Part shown: in pieces, positions 1-6,644 of the stretch | Layout of the letters: the number at the start of each line of letters is the position of its first letter | How positions within the stretch are numbered: the stretch's first letter is position 1 | Source of the DNA: Candidatus Parcubacteria bacterium | Lineage (GTDB): Bacteria > Patescibacteriota > Patescibacteriia > UBA1558 > GWA2-36-10 | Length of the DNA stretch: 14,193 nt | Assembly: GCA_003599205.1 (NCBI GenBank) | Contig: QZJA01000021.1 | Coordinates: 1-14,193 of the forward strand | Direction: 5' to 3' | The notes under the pieces: model-generated | Told to the model about the DNA's origin: nothing | The model's database searches: none | Seen by the model: only the letters and a program-made list of their open reading frames with translations | Program-made: the position numbers and the translations under genes

Positions 1-743
1 ACTGGACCGACAAGCCATTGAGCCTTTATTATAGCCAGCCAAAAACAAAACAAGAAAAAATATATTTAGCTGTTTATGGATTTGTTCTGAAAAAAGTAGA
101 CAAAATAATTTTTTCTACCCAGTGGCAGAATGAGATTTATGATAAATATTTTCATACTGGTCACAAATCAGAAGTAATAGCCAATGCTTTTCCTCAAGTT
201 AAGGCAGAACTGAAAAATAAAAAGATTAGCAATAGGGATATTTTGTTTGCTGGTAGGCTTATTAGACTGAAAAATATTTCCCGAGTAATAGAGGCAATCA
301 GAGAATCCTGTGATGTAAAATTATTACTTGTCGGTGTTGGTCCGGAAAAAGAAAAATTGGAAAAGGAAATAAAAGATTTTTCTTTAGAATCACGTGTTAT
401 CATCAAAGATGGAGTATCATCAGAAAAACTGGATCAATATATTGCCGATAGTTTTTTGGTCATAGTTCCGTCTATTTCTGAAGTGAGCCCCAATATTGCT
501 CTGGAGTGTATCCGTTTGGGCAAACCGATATTACTCACCAAAGAAAGTGGTTTTTTTGATAAATATAATAATGACTTAATTTTTATTGATCCTTTTAGTA
601 TTTCTGATATTAGAGAAAAAATATGTGGCCTACTTGATGAAACAGAGTACAGTAAATATCTAGAGCGGATTGCTAGAATTGATATTAGCCGCAGCTGGCA
701 AGATCTAGCTAAAGAACATATTGAATTATTCAAAAAATTGTGA
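1..743 (+). CDS. GT-B glycosyltransferase, C-terminal part (5' truncated by window edge)
   Basis: This is the C-terminal part of a GT-B retaining glycosyltransferase (Glycos_transf_1 fold), expected to move a sugar from a nucleotide donor to a lipid-linked or glycan acceptor on the cytoplasmic side. The reading frame is open to the left edge (first full codon at 3, TGG), so the TTG at 18 is probably not the start and most of the N-terminal acceptor domain lies outside the window. About 246 codons are visible. The start of the donor domain reads ILFAGRLIRLKN, followed by LLLVGVGPE. The EX7E donor-site motif is intact, with Glu at visible residues 160 and 168 (SEVSPNIALE). The C-terminus looks complete and ends at TGA. 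It is separated from the next gene by 102 bases containing a hairpin, so it may belong to an upstream transcription unit. The sugar specificity cannot be read from sequence. Confidence 0.9.
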   Translation, partial: WTDKPLSLYYSQPKTKQEKIYLAVYGFVLKKVDKIIFSTQWQNEIYDKYFHTGHKSEVIANAFPQVKAELKNKKISNRDILFAGRLIRLKNISRVIEAIRESCDVKLLLVGVGPEKEKLEKEIKDFSLESRVIIKDGVSSEKLDQYIADSFLVIVPSISEVSPNIALECIRLGKPILLTKESGFFDKYNNDLIFIDPFSISDIREKICGLLDETEYSKYLERIARIDISRSWQDLAKEHIELFKKL

Positions 744-756
744 TTTTTTATGGCTC

Positions 757-814
757 ATAGTCAAAGGCGCTCGCTTAACGGCCTAAGGCCTGAATCGCTC
801 CCGTCTTTGACTAT
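757..814. repeat. 58-base imperfect inverted repeat / hairpin between two glycosyltransferase genes
   Basis: The outer arms 757-769 (ATAGTCAAAGGCG) and 802-814 (CGTCTTTGACTAT) pair over 13 bp with one G-T wobble. Inside, GGCC at 780-783 pairs with GGCC at 787-790 around a TAA triloop. A few further pairs (772-773 with 796-797, 775-776 with 793-794) join the two stems into one interrupted hairpin. TCGCT occurs as a direct repeat at 771-775 and 795-799. By my count 30 of 58 bases are G or C, well above the flanks. No strong T-run follows on either strand, so it is not a textbook intrinsic terminator. It could be a weak terminator, a processing or attenuation structure, or a REP/MITE-like repeat. 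I saw no second copy in this window. Confidence 0.7.
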
Positions 815-836
815 TTGCCTATTAATAAAGTAAATT
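807..836 (+). promoter_or_regulatory. Weak candidate sigma-70-like promoter for the operon starting at 846
   Basis: TTGACT at 807-812 matches five of six bases of a -35 box. TAAATT at 831-836 matches four of six bases of a -10 box, with an 18-base spacer. The -35 lies inside the right arm of the hairpin. If used, transcription would begin only a few bases before the ATG at 846, giving an almost leaderless message, which fits the lack of a Shine-Dalgarno there. AT-rich DNA produces such matches by chance, so this is only a candidate. It is listed because this gap is the only one in the window able to hold a promoter. Confidence 0.2.
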
Positions 837-845
837 TTTAACTGG

Positions 846-1928
846 ATGAAAATTTTAAGCCTTGGCTTAGACCAGACGATTTTGGACACCAGTTCTCCAT
901 TGGCCCAGAGAGCTAGGCTTTATGGTAGTTTGGTGGATAAATATGTGGTTATTACGCCCGGCAAAGAAAATAAGATAGTAGAGCTTTCTGATAAAGTTTC
1001 GGCCTATGGTCTTAAAGCTGACAATAAAATTTTTACTTTGTGGTCTATCTTTAGCTTGGCTAAAAAATTATTACAGCAGGAAAAATTTGATATTATCAGC
1101 GTCCAGGATCAATATTTTCTTGGGTCTGTTGCTTATCTGCTAGCCAAAAAATTTAATTTGGGTCTGGAAATCCAAGTACATGGCTTTGAAAAATTTTATG
1201 GCCCAAGGAAAATGATTGCCAAATATATTTTGCCCAAAGCAGATTCCGTCAGGGCGGTCAGTCAGCGTTTGAAAAATAAATTAGTACAAGAATTTAGGGT
1301 CAAAGAAGAAAATATTATTGTTGTTCCTATTTTTGTGGCTACCAATCATGGCTTGGTAAGAAAAGATATAAATGATAATAAGTTTGTATTTTTGAGCGTT
1401 GGCCGGCTAGTGCCAGTCAAAAATTTTAGCTTGCAGATTTTGGCTATGAAAGATATTGTTGCAGATTTTCCTCAGGCTAAATTGATGATTTTGGGTTCAG
1501 GGCCAATGGAAGCTGAACTTAAGCAATTGGTCAAGGATTTGGGTTTGGAGCAAGTAGTGGAATTTAAAGGTTGGATAAAAGATCTTTATCCTTATTATCA
1601 GCAAGCTGATACTCTACTTCTTACTTCTTATGCTGAAGGTTGGCCTTTGGTTATTGTGGAAGCGGCTAGTTTTGCTTTGCCTATCATAATGACCGATGTG
1701 GGTTCGGCTGGTGATTTTATAAAAGATAAAGAAAATGGCCTGGTAATTCCTATAAACAATAGAGCTGCTCTGGTGTCAGCTATGAAGTCATTGCTAAAAG
1801 ATAATGTTTTGCGCAAAGAATTGGGTCAAGCCGCTTGGTCAGCAGCTTTGAATTTGCCTAGCCAGGAACAAATTTTGGCTCTGTATAAACAATCTTGGCA
1901 AAAATCTTTAAATAGAAATAAAAAATGA
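846..1928 (+). CDS. Full-length GT4-like (GT-B fold) glycosyltransferase
   Basis: This 360-residue cytoplasmic or membrane-associated retaining glycosyltransferase should add a sugar from an NDP-sugar to a growing glycan. The N-terminal acceptor domain begins MKILSLGLDQT and contains QVHGFEKF (about residues 115-122), a typical location for the catalytic His. The C-terminal donor domain begins near residue 180 (FVFLSVGRLVPVKN), continues through MILGSGPMEAEL, and carries an intact EX7E pair, E264 and E272, in AEGWPLVIVEA. Length is normal for the family. The ATG at 846 is the first usable start, since the frame has a TAA at 831-833. No Shine-Dalgarno is seen. Its TGA overlaps the next ATG (ATGA), so it is translationally coupled to the GtrA-like gene. 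It appears to be the first gene of the tightly packed operon. Donor sugar and acceptor are unknown. Confidence 0.93.
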   Translation: MKILSLGLDQTILDTSSPLAQRARLYGSLVDKYVVITPGKENKIVELSDKVSAYGLKADNKIFTLWSIFSLAKKLLQQEKFDIISVQDQYFLGSVAYLLAKKFNLGLEIQVHGFEKFYGPRKMIAKYILPKADSVRAVSQRLKNKLVQEFRVKEENIIVVPIFVATNHGLVRKDINDNKFVFLSVGRLVPVKNFSLQILAMKDIVADFPQAKLMILGSGPMEAELKQLVKDLGLEQVVEFKGWIKDLYPYYQQADTLLLTSYAEGWPLVIVEAASFALPIIMTDVGSAGDFIKDKENGLVIPINNRAALVSAMKSLLKDNVLRKELGQAAWSAALNLPSQEQILALYKQSWQKSLNRNKK

Positions 1929-2371
1929 GTATTTTATTTTGGAAACACGAATCAGGAATCAAAGGATGGCTAAAAAGTTTAGTCAAAAAATTTAATCGTT
2001 TTCCTTATTTTATTATTGTCGGTGCGATTGGTTTTTTTATAAATTTTTTCATTACTTTGGTATTTACGGAATTTTTTCATTTGTGGTATATGTTTTCTTA
2101 TATTTTTGGGTCATTGTGTAGTTGGATTTTTAATTTTGTCATGAATTCCAAAGTTACCTTTAAGGGGCACAACATAAAACATACGATAAAGAAATATTTT
2201 TTTTATATAGAAATATACGGAATTATCGGCCTTGGATCGTTGGCTATCATGTATATTTTGACCTCGGTCATTGGTGTACATTATCTTTTGTCCATAGTGA
2301 TCGTGGCAGTTACTAATTCATTGGCGACTTACAGCTTTAACAAAAAAATCATTTTTAAATATGATGATTAG
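1925..2371 (+). CDS. GtrA-like polytopic membrane protein (putative lipid-linked sugar translocase)
   Basis: This 148-residue protein has four predicted membrane helices, at about residues 27-49, 53-73, 92-114 and 118-137, after a short basic cytoplasmic N-terminus. It has the paired GtrA pattern: FNFVMNSKVTF (about 69-79) after helix 2 and the related SFNKKIIF (about 137-144) after helix 4. GtrA-family proteins are thought to help move polyprenyl-phosphate-linked monosaccharides across the inner membrane, usually alongside a GtrB-type GT2 and a membrane transferase. Two such GT2 genes and three GT-C-like genes follow in this operon, which supports that role by context. It overlaps the upstream gene by 4 bases and the downstream gene by 11. 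Family assignment is firm, but the transported sugar is unknown. Confidence 0.9.
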   Translation: MSILFWKHESGIKGWLKSLVKKFNRFPYFIIVGAIGFFINFFITLVFTEFFHLWYMFSYIFGSLCSWIFNFVMNSKVTFKGHNIKHTIKKYFFYIEIYGIIGLGSLAIMYILTSVIGVHYLLSIVIVAVTNSLATYSFNKKIIFKYDD

Positions 2372-4055
2372 TTTGCTAAAAAAACATTATTTAGCTTTTG
2401 TTCTGGCATTTTTGATAGCTATTTTTACTTTTGTTCCCCAGATTGTAGCAATAAAATCTATTGGCAACGATTTTGTCGGTATCTATCCAGTCAAAAGTGG
2501 CGATGAGCTCTATTATGCGGCCAGAGCTCAGGATATTTTAGACGGGCACAATCTGTTGAGTAATCCGTATTTGTTTGAATATAAAGACGGTCAGCCAATG
2601 CAGTTTTGGTTGCCGGATTATTTACTGACTAAGCCACTTTCCTGGCTTTCCTTAGATGTTTATCAAGGGTATCTTTTGTATGATTTGGTGTTATCATTTA
2701 TTTTAGCCTTGCTGGTTTATTTTGTAGTTTATAAATTTAGTAAAAATAAAATTTTAAGTTTGATTTCAGTTTTATTTTTAAATGTTGCCTTATTCTTAAA
2801 TTTATTTTCACGCACTCCATCACCACAATTCAATTTCGTTTTCTTTTTGCTTTTGACTTGGATTTTTATTGCCATAAATCAAAAGCAAAAAAAGAAATAT
2901 TTTATTTGGGGTAGTTTATTATTTGGATTTTTATTTAATATCTATACATATTTCTGGACATTTTATTTTATCTGGTTGTCAGTATTTTTGTTTTTTAAAA
3001 AATGTCAGGATAGAAAATTTAAATTAAAACCTTATTTGTATTTATTTTTAGGAGCTCTAGTTTTGGCTATTCCTTATTTTGTGTTTTGGTTTAAAAGTGT
3101 ACAGCTTCCTTATTATGATGAATCAATTTATCGTCTGGGCATGATAGATAGCCACTTCCCATCAGGCTTTAAGATTTTTATTTTAGCTTTACTAGTTTTA
3201 TCTTTATTTGTCTGGGTTTATAAAAGGAAATTTGTTGTTTTTAGCACGAACAGTGTTTTTTTGCTTAGTGGAGTCTTGGCTGGAGTGATAGCAGTCAATC
3301 AGCATTTAATTACTGGCAAAAATTTGGAATTTTCCAGTCATTATTGGTTGCCTAGTATTTTTACAATTTGGCTTTTGTTTATTTATATTGTCAATAAATA
3401 TTTACGTTTTTCAAATTCCAATAAAAAAAGAGGATTGGTTTATAGCCTGATATTTTTGTTTGTTTTTTTTATAGGCTATCAGCCGGTTGTTGCGGAAATA
3501 AAAAGTTCAGCTACTTTTAGACCAGAGCAAATAAAATGGCAGCGCTATGCTCCTGTTTTTTCTTGGCTCAATGAAAATACAGTCAAAGATTCGGTAGTTT
3601 TTGCGAATGAAGATATTACTTTGCTTTTGCCTTCTTATACTCATAATAATGTTTTTTACAATCGTCATGCCAATATTCATTTTATGCCAGACGATGATGT
3701 TTATCGTCGTTTCCTTATTCATAATTATTGGCATAAAATAGATCAAGATTTTATTTATGAAAATCAGACATCTATTTGGGGTGTGCATTATATAGACGAG
3801 TTCGGACACAGGGCAAGTAAAAATTCTTTGCTTAGCAAAATTGGTATATCTTCTGAAGACCAACCATTACTCCCTCCAGAAAAAATTCAGGAAGTTATAG
3901 ATTTATCCAAGGAGGTTCAAGCCAAGAGTTTTAGTGACAATATTTCCGATTACAAAGTTGATTATCTGATTTGGGATGCTGAGCAGGATATAGATTGGGA
4001 TTTTACGGGCGAGCTTCTTTACCAAAATAATAATATTTTTGTTTACAAGATTTAA
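2361..4055 (+). CDS. GT-C-like multi-pass membrane glycosyltransferase A with extracytoplasmic C-terminal domain
   Basis: This 564-residue membrane protein has a first helix at about residues 9-31, roughly ten hydrophobic segments up to about residue 380, and then a soluble tail (about 393-564). The loop after helix 1 carries GDELYYAARAQDILDG, with D48 and E49. An acidic pair in this loop is the usual catalytic mark of GT-C transferases (PMT, ArnT and STT3 relatives), which use polyprenyl-phosphate-linked donors on the outer face. The tail begins APVFSWLNENT followed by DSVVFAN and LLLPSYTHNNVFYN, a layout often seen in the soluble domain of GT-C proteins, and ends FVYKI. It overlaps the GtrA-like gene by 11 bases and lies 2 bases before the next GT-C-like gene. 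No exact family can be named. The acceptor could be a glycan, lipid or protein. Confidence 0.75.
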   Translation: MMISLLKKHYLAFVLAFLIAIFTFVPQIVAIKSIGNDFVGIYPVKSGDELYYAARAQDILDGHNLLSNPYLFEYKDGQPMQFWLPDYLLTKPLSWLSLDVYQGYLLYDLVLSFILALLVYFVVYKFSKNKILSLISVLFLNVALFLNLFSRTPSPQFNFVFFLLLTWIFIAINQKQKKKYFIWGSLLFGFLFNIYTYFWTFYFIWLSVFLFFKKCQDRKFKLKPYLYLFLGALVLAIPYFVFWFKSVQLPYYDESIYRLGMIDSHFPSGFKIFILALLVLSLFVWVYKRKFVVFSTNSVFLLSGVLAGVIAVNQHLITGKNLEFSSHYWLPSIFTIWLLFIYIVNKYLRFSNSNKKRGLVYSLIFLFVFFIGYQPVVAEIKSSATFRPEQIKWQRYAPVFSWLNENTVKDSVVFANEDITLLLPSYTHNNVFYNRHANIHFMPDDDVYRRFLIHNYWHKIDQDFIYENQTSIWGVHYIDEFGHRASKNSLLSKIGISSEDQPLLPPEKIQEVIDLSKEVQAKSFSDNISDYKVDYLIWDAEQDIDWDFTGELLYQNNNIFVYKI

Positions 4056-4057
4056 AT

Positions 4058-5695
4058 ATGAAATTTTTTATTAACAAAAAAGAAGTATTGGTTGTAATAT
4101 TATTTTTAATTATTGCTTTATTTAGTATAGCTTTAGCAACACAATTACCCAAAGGATTGAGCGGTGATGAAGTGGTCGTACTTTTATCTGATAAGTTAAG
4201 GAATAATACTGATTTTCCTGATGCTAATCTTTTGTCTAGCCTTAGTTTTGATTCTTATCTTTATCCTAGGATAATTAGTTTTTTGTCTGCTAATTTTTCG
4301 GCAGAAACTTACCGTTCATTTTTACTTTTTATTTATGTCTTCTTTACTGGCTATTGTTCTTATCTGGCTTTGCGTATCTTAAAATTTTCTCGAGCAACAG
4401 CTATAGCGGTCGCTGTCATTGCTCTTATGCCACGAGTTTCGCCGGGGGCAACATTTTTTGGTGTCTTCACTCATTATGAAAATTTAGGCCGTTCCATGTC
4501 TTCACCTATTATTTGGCTACTAGCGGCCTATAATATAAAATTTCTTAGTGAAAGAAAAAATCTTTATTGGCTGTTTTTTGTGGCCGGGCTTTTGGTTTAT
4601 ATCCATCCCGTCACTATGATATTTTTTTCTGCTCTACTGTTTATTATTAGTTTTTTCTGGTTATTCAAAGATAGAGGGTTTAAAACAGCAATTTTAAATA
4701 CGCTCAAGTCAGTAGTTGCTTTTGCTCTGGGAGCATTTTTCTTGCTCAAAGAAATTATAACAACCACCGCTTCTTCATTGGAGGATATTACTGTTTATTC
4801 AGCTAGTGGTTTTGAGTATGCCCAGGCTCTGTTGTATCGGATGCCTTGGGATTTTTTGCCAGAAACTATTTTGTGGTTGAGACAAGTAGCAGTAATTAGT
4901 TTTGTTTTTATTTTATTTATTTTGTCGGTCATTTTTTTAGCCAAAAAAAAGAAGATAAGTTTTTCTGTTGAAAGCAAAAAAATATTTTATTGGTCAGGAC
5001 TTTTGATGTTTTTTTCAGTTTTGTTTTCCTATTTTTTACCCAATATACAATTATATTTGGTTAGGCATTTTGATTTTCCTTTTATCATCCAACAGTCAAG
5101 CCGAATTTTCAAGTTTTATTATTTGGGATTATTTTTGGCTTTAGCGGTATCAGTGGAGTTTTTTAGGAAATATTTTAAAAATAGGCTATTATTTACATTT
5201 ATAGTCATTATTGGTATAGTAAGCTCGTCAATTGGCTTTGAATGGGTCCAGTATTTGTTGGGTTCTGGTAATTATCAATCAGAGTATATTTTCAGCTCTT
5301 GGCAAGAAAATTTGCCGGAGAATAAGGCAGATAGATACCAGCGCATTTGCCAGCAACTTAAGGATGCCGGTATAGACCAAGGTGACTTAGTTATTAGTAG
5401 TGATTTTGATCTTAGATATTTTTGTCAGGTTAGGCTTTTTGTCACTTATGAAGAAGGGAGCACTTATCTGATGCGCGGTAAAGAGCCATTGGTTTATTGG
5501 TATAATATATTTTTGCGTCAAGCTGAAGTTTTGGATAGCAAACAGGCTAATGATTTGATTGATTTTGCCAACAACATCTCTGCTCAATATGCTGTTTTAC
5601 CGACAGATTCGGAGATGGTGCCTGAGCTAGAGGCTGGCGGTTTAGTTGTTGGTAAAAGCGATGATTTGCGTATAATAAAATTTGTCAATAAATAA
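4058..5695 (+). CDS. GT-C-like multi-pass membrane protein B (paralogue of the one at 10854)
   Basis: This 545-residue membrane protein has an N-terminal helix (about 8-28) followed by a loop with GLSGDEVVVL (D37, E38), an acidic pair in the position expected for GT-C catalysis. Several more helices run to about residue 410, then a soluble tail. It matches the protein at 10854-12515 almost colinearly. LMPR at 123-126 aligns with LIPR at 123-126, and the Tyr and Pro of LVYIHP (Y181, P184) fall at the same positions as in LVYLYP. The tails of both share EGS-x12-WYxxxLR (E466 to R487 here). A membrane sugar transferase acting outside the cell on polyprenyl-linked donors is the likely role, inferred from architecture and context. 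It sits between GT-C-like protein A and a GtrB-like GT2, with 1-2 base gaps. Confidence 0.7.
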   Translation: MKFFINKKEVLVVILFLIIALFSIALATQLPKGLSGDEVVVLLSDKLRNNTDFPDANLLSSLSFDSYLYPRIISFLSANFSAETYRSFLLFIYVFFTGYCSYLALRILKFSRATAIAVAVIALMPRVSPGATFFGVFTHYENLGRSMSSPIIWLLAAYNIKFLSERKNLYWLFFVAGLLVYIHPVTMIFFSALLFIISFFWLFKDRGFKTAILNTLKSVVAFALGAFFLLKEIITTTASSLEDITVYSASGFEYAQALLYRMPWDFLPETILWLRQVAVISFVFILFILSVIFLAKKKKISFSVESKKIFYWSGLLMFFSVLFSYFLPNIQLYLVRHFDFPFIIQQSSRIFKFYYLGLFLALAVSVEFFRKYFKNRLLFTFIVIIGIVSSSIGFEWVQYLLGSGNYQSEYIFSSWQENLPENKADRYQRICQQLKDAGIDQGDLVISSDFDLRYFCQVRLFVTYEEGSTYLMRGKEPLVYWYNIFLRQAEVLDSKQANDLIDFANNISAQYAVLPTDSEMVPELEAGGLVVGKSDDLRIIKFVNK

Positions 5696-5696
5696 T

Positions 5697-6638
5697 ATGA
5701 ATTTGTCTATAGTTTTGTCGGTTTTTAATGAAGAAGAAAATCTAGAACAACTCTATAATGAGCTCAAAGAAGTTTTGTCTCATTTGGATTTGTCTACAGA
5801 GATCATCTGTGTCAACGACGGGTCTTTTGATAATAGTTTGGAAGTTTTGAAAAAAATTGCTCTTAAGGATGATAGAGTAAAAGTGATTGATTTTGTCCGT
5901 AATTTTGGGCAGACTGCTGCTATGTCGGCCGGTATCAAAAATGCCACTGGTGAAATAATTATTCCCATGGATGCTGATTTACAGAATAATCCCAAAGATA
6001 TCCCACATTTTTTGGAAAAAATAAATGAAGGTTATGTAGTAGTTTCTGGTTGGAGAAAAGAAAGAAAGGACAAAGCCATTTCTCGTCGTTTGCCGTCTTG
6101 GCTGGCCAATAAATTAATTAGTTTGATTACCGGTGTAAAGATCCATGATTATGGTTGCTCCATGAAAGCTTACAAAAAAAGCGTAATTCAGGGTATTAAT
6201 CTTTACGGCGAGATGCATCGTTTTATTCCCGCCTATGTAGCTTGGAATAGGGGCAAGATTACTGAAATAGTAGTTGATCATCGGCCTCGAATACACGGTC
6301 AAACAAAGTACGGCATTTCCCGAACATTTAGGGTTATTCTGGATTTGATTGTTGTAAAATTTTTATCTAGCTATATGAATAGGCCAATACATTTTTTTGG
6401 CGGTATAGGTATTTTTGCTTTTCTGCTTGGCTGTTTGTCCTTTGTCGTAGCGGTTGTTCTTAAGTTGGCTAACATTAGATCTTTTGTGGCTACACCACTG
6501 CCAATTTTTTCCGCTTTACTTATCATAGTTGGTGTACAATTGATTGTTATGGGTATTTTGTCAGAAATGCAGATGCGTACTTATTATGAGTCACAAAAAA
6601 AAGATCCTTATAGTATCAAAGAAAAAATAAACTTTTAA
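5697..6638 (+). CDS. GtrB/DPM1-type GT2 polyprenyl-phosphate glycosyltransferase
   Basis: This 313-residue enzyme should load a sugar from UDP- or GDP-sugar onto a polyprenyl phosphate at the inner face of the membrane. The GT-A domain starts at once (LSIVLSVFNEEEN), with VNDGS at about 39-43, RNFGQTAAMSAG at 68-79 and the metal-binding DAD of MDADLQ at D92 and D94. HRPRIHGQTKYGISR near residue 194-208 is typical of GtrB, ArnC and DPM1 relatives. Two C-terminal helices follow (about 232-256 and 266-288), then a basic cytoplasmic tail. I chose the ATG at 5697, not the TTG at 5682, because the family fold begins right after it and the TTG would overlap the previous gene. The GtrA-like protein upstream is its natural partner. 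The sugar is not determinable. Confidence 0.92.
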   Translation: MNLSIVLSVFNEEENLEQLYNELKEVLSHLDLSTEIICVNDGSFDNSLEVLKKIALKDDRVKVIDFVRNFGQTAAMSAGIKNATGEIIIPMDADLQNNPKDIPHFLEKINEGYVVVSGWRKERKDKAISRRLPSWLANKLISLITGVKIHDYGCSMKAYKKSVIQGINLYGEMHRFIPAYVAWNRGKITEIVVDHRPRIHGQTKYGISRTFRVILDLIVVKFLSSYMNRPIHFFGGIGIFAFLLGCLSFVVAVVLKLANIRSFVATPLPIFSALLIIVGVQLIVMGILSEMQMRTYYESQKKDPYSIKEKINF

Positions 6639-6644
6639 TATACT

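Noticed and set aside
18..20. TTG as the start of the first gene
   Set aside because: The frame stays open to the window edge and the product would lack most of the N-terminal GT-B domain, so the true start is upstream.
194..733. Antisense open frames opposite the first glycosyltransferase
   Set aside because: They are opposite a strongly supported gene, have no recognisable domain and arise from AT-rich codon use. The same holds for the other minus-strand frames in the window.
741..743. TGA read as glycine, as in Gracilibacteria or SR1
   Set aside because: No gene in the window has an in-frame TGA, and TGA closes genes in the expected places, including ATGA overlaps.
757..814. Intrinsic terminator reading of the hairpin
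   Set aside because: Neither strand has a U-rich tract directly after the stem, so only a structured repeat can be supported.
3463..3470. Runs of eight T or A (for example 3463-3470, 4943-4950, 6595-6602, 12784-12791, 12871-12878) as phase-variation switches
   Set aside because: Such runs are expected by chance in DNA this AT-rich, all frames are intact, and nothing here shows length variation.
5682..5684. TTG start for the GT2 gene
   Set aside because: It would add only five residues before the conserved fold and overlap the previous gene; the ATG at 5697 fits both fold and spacing.
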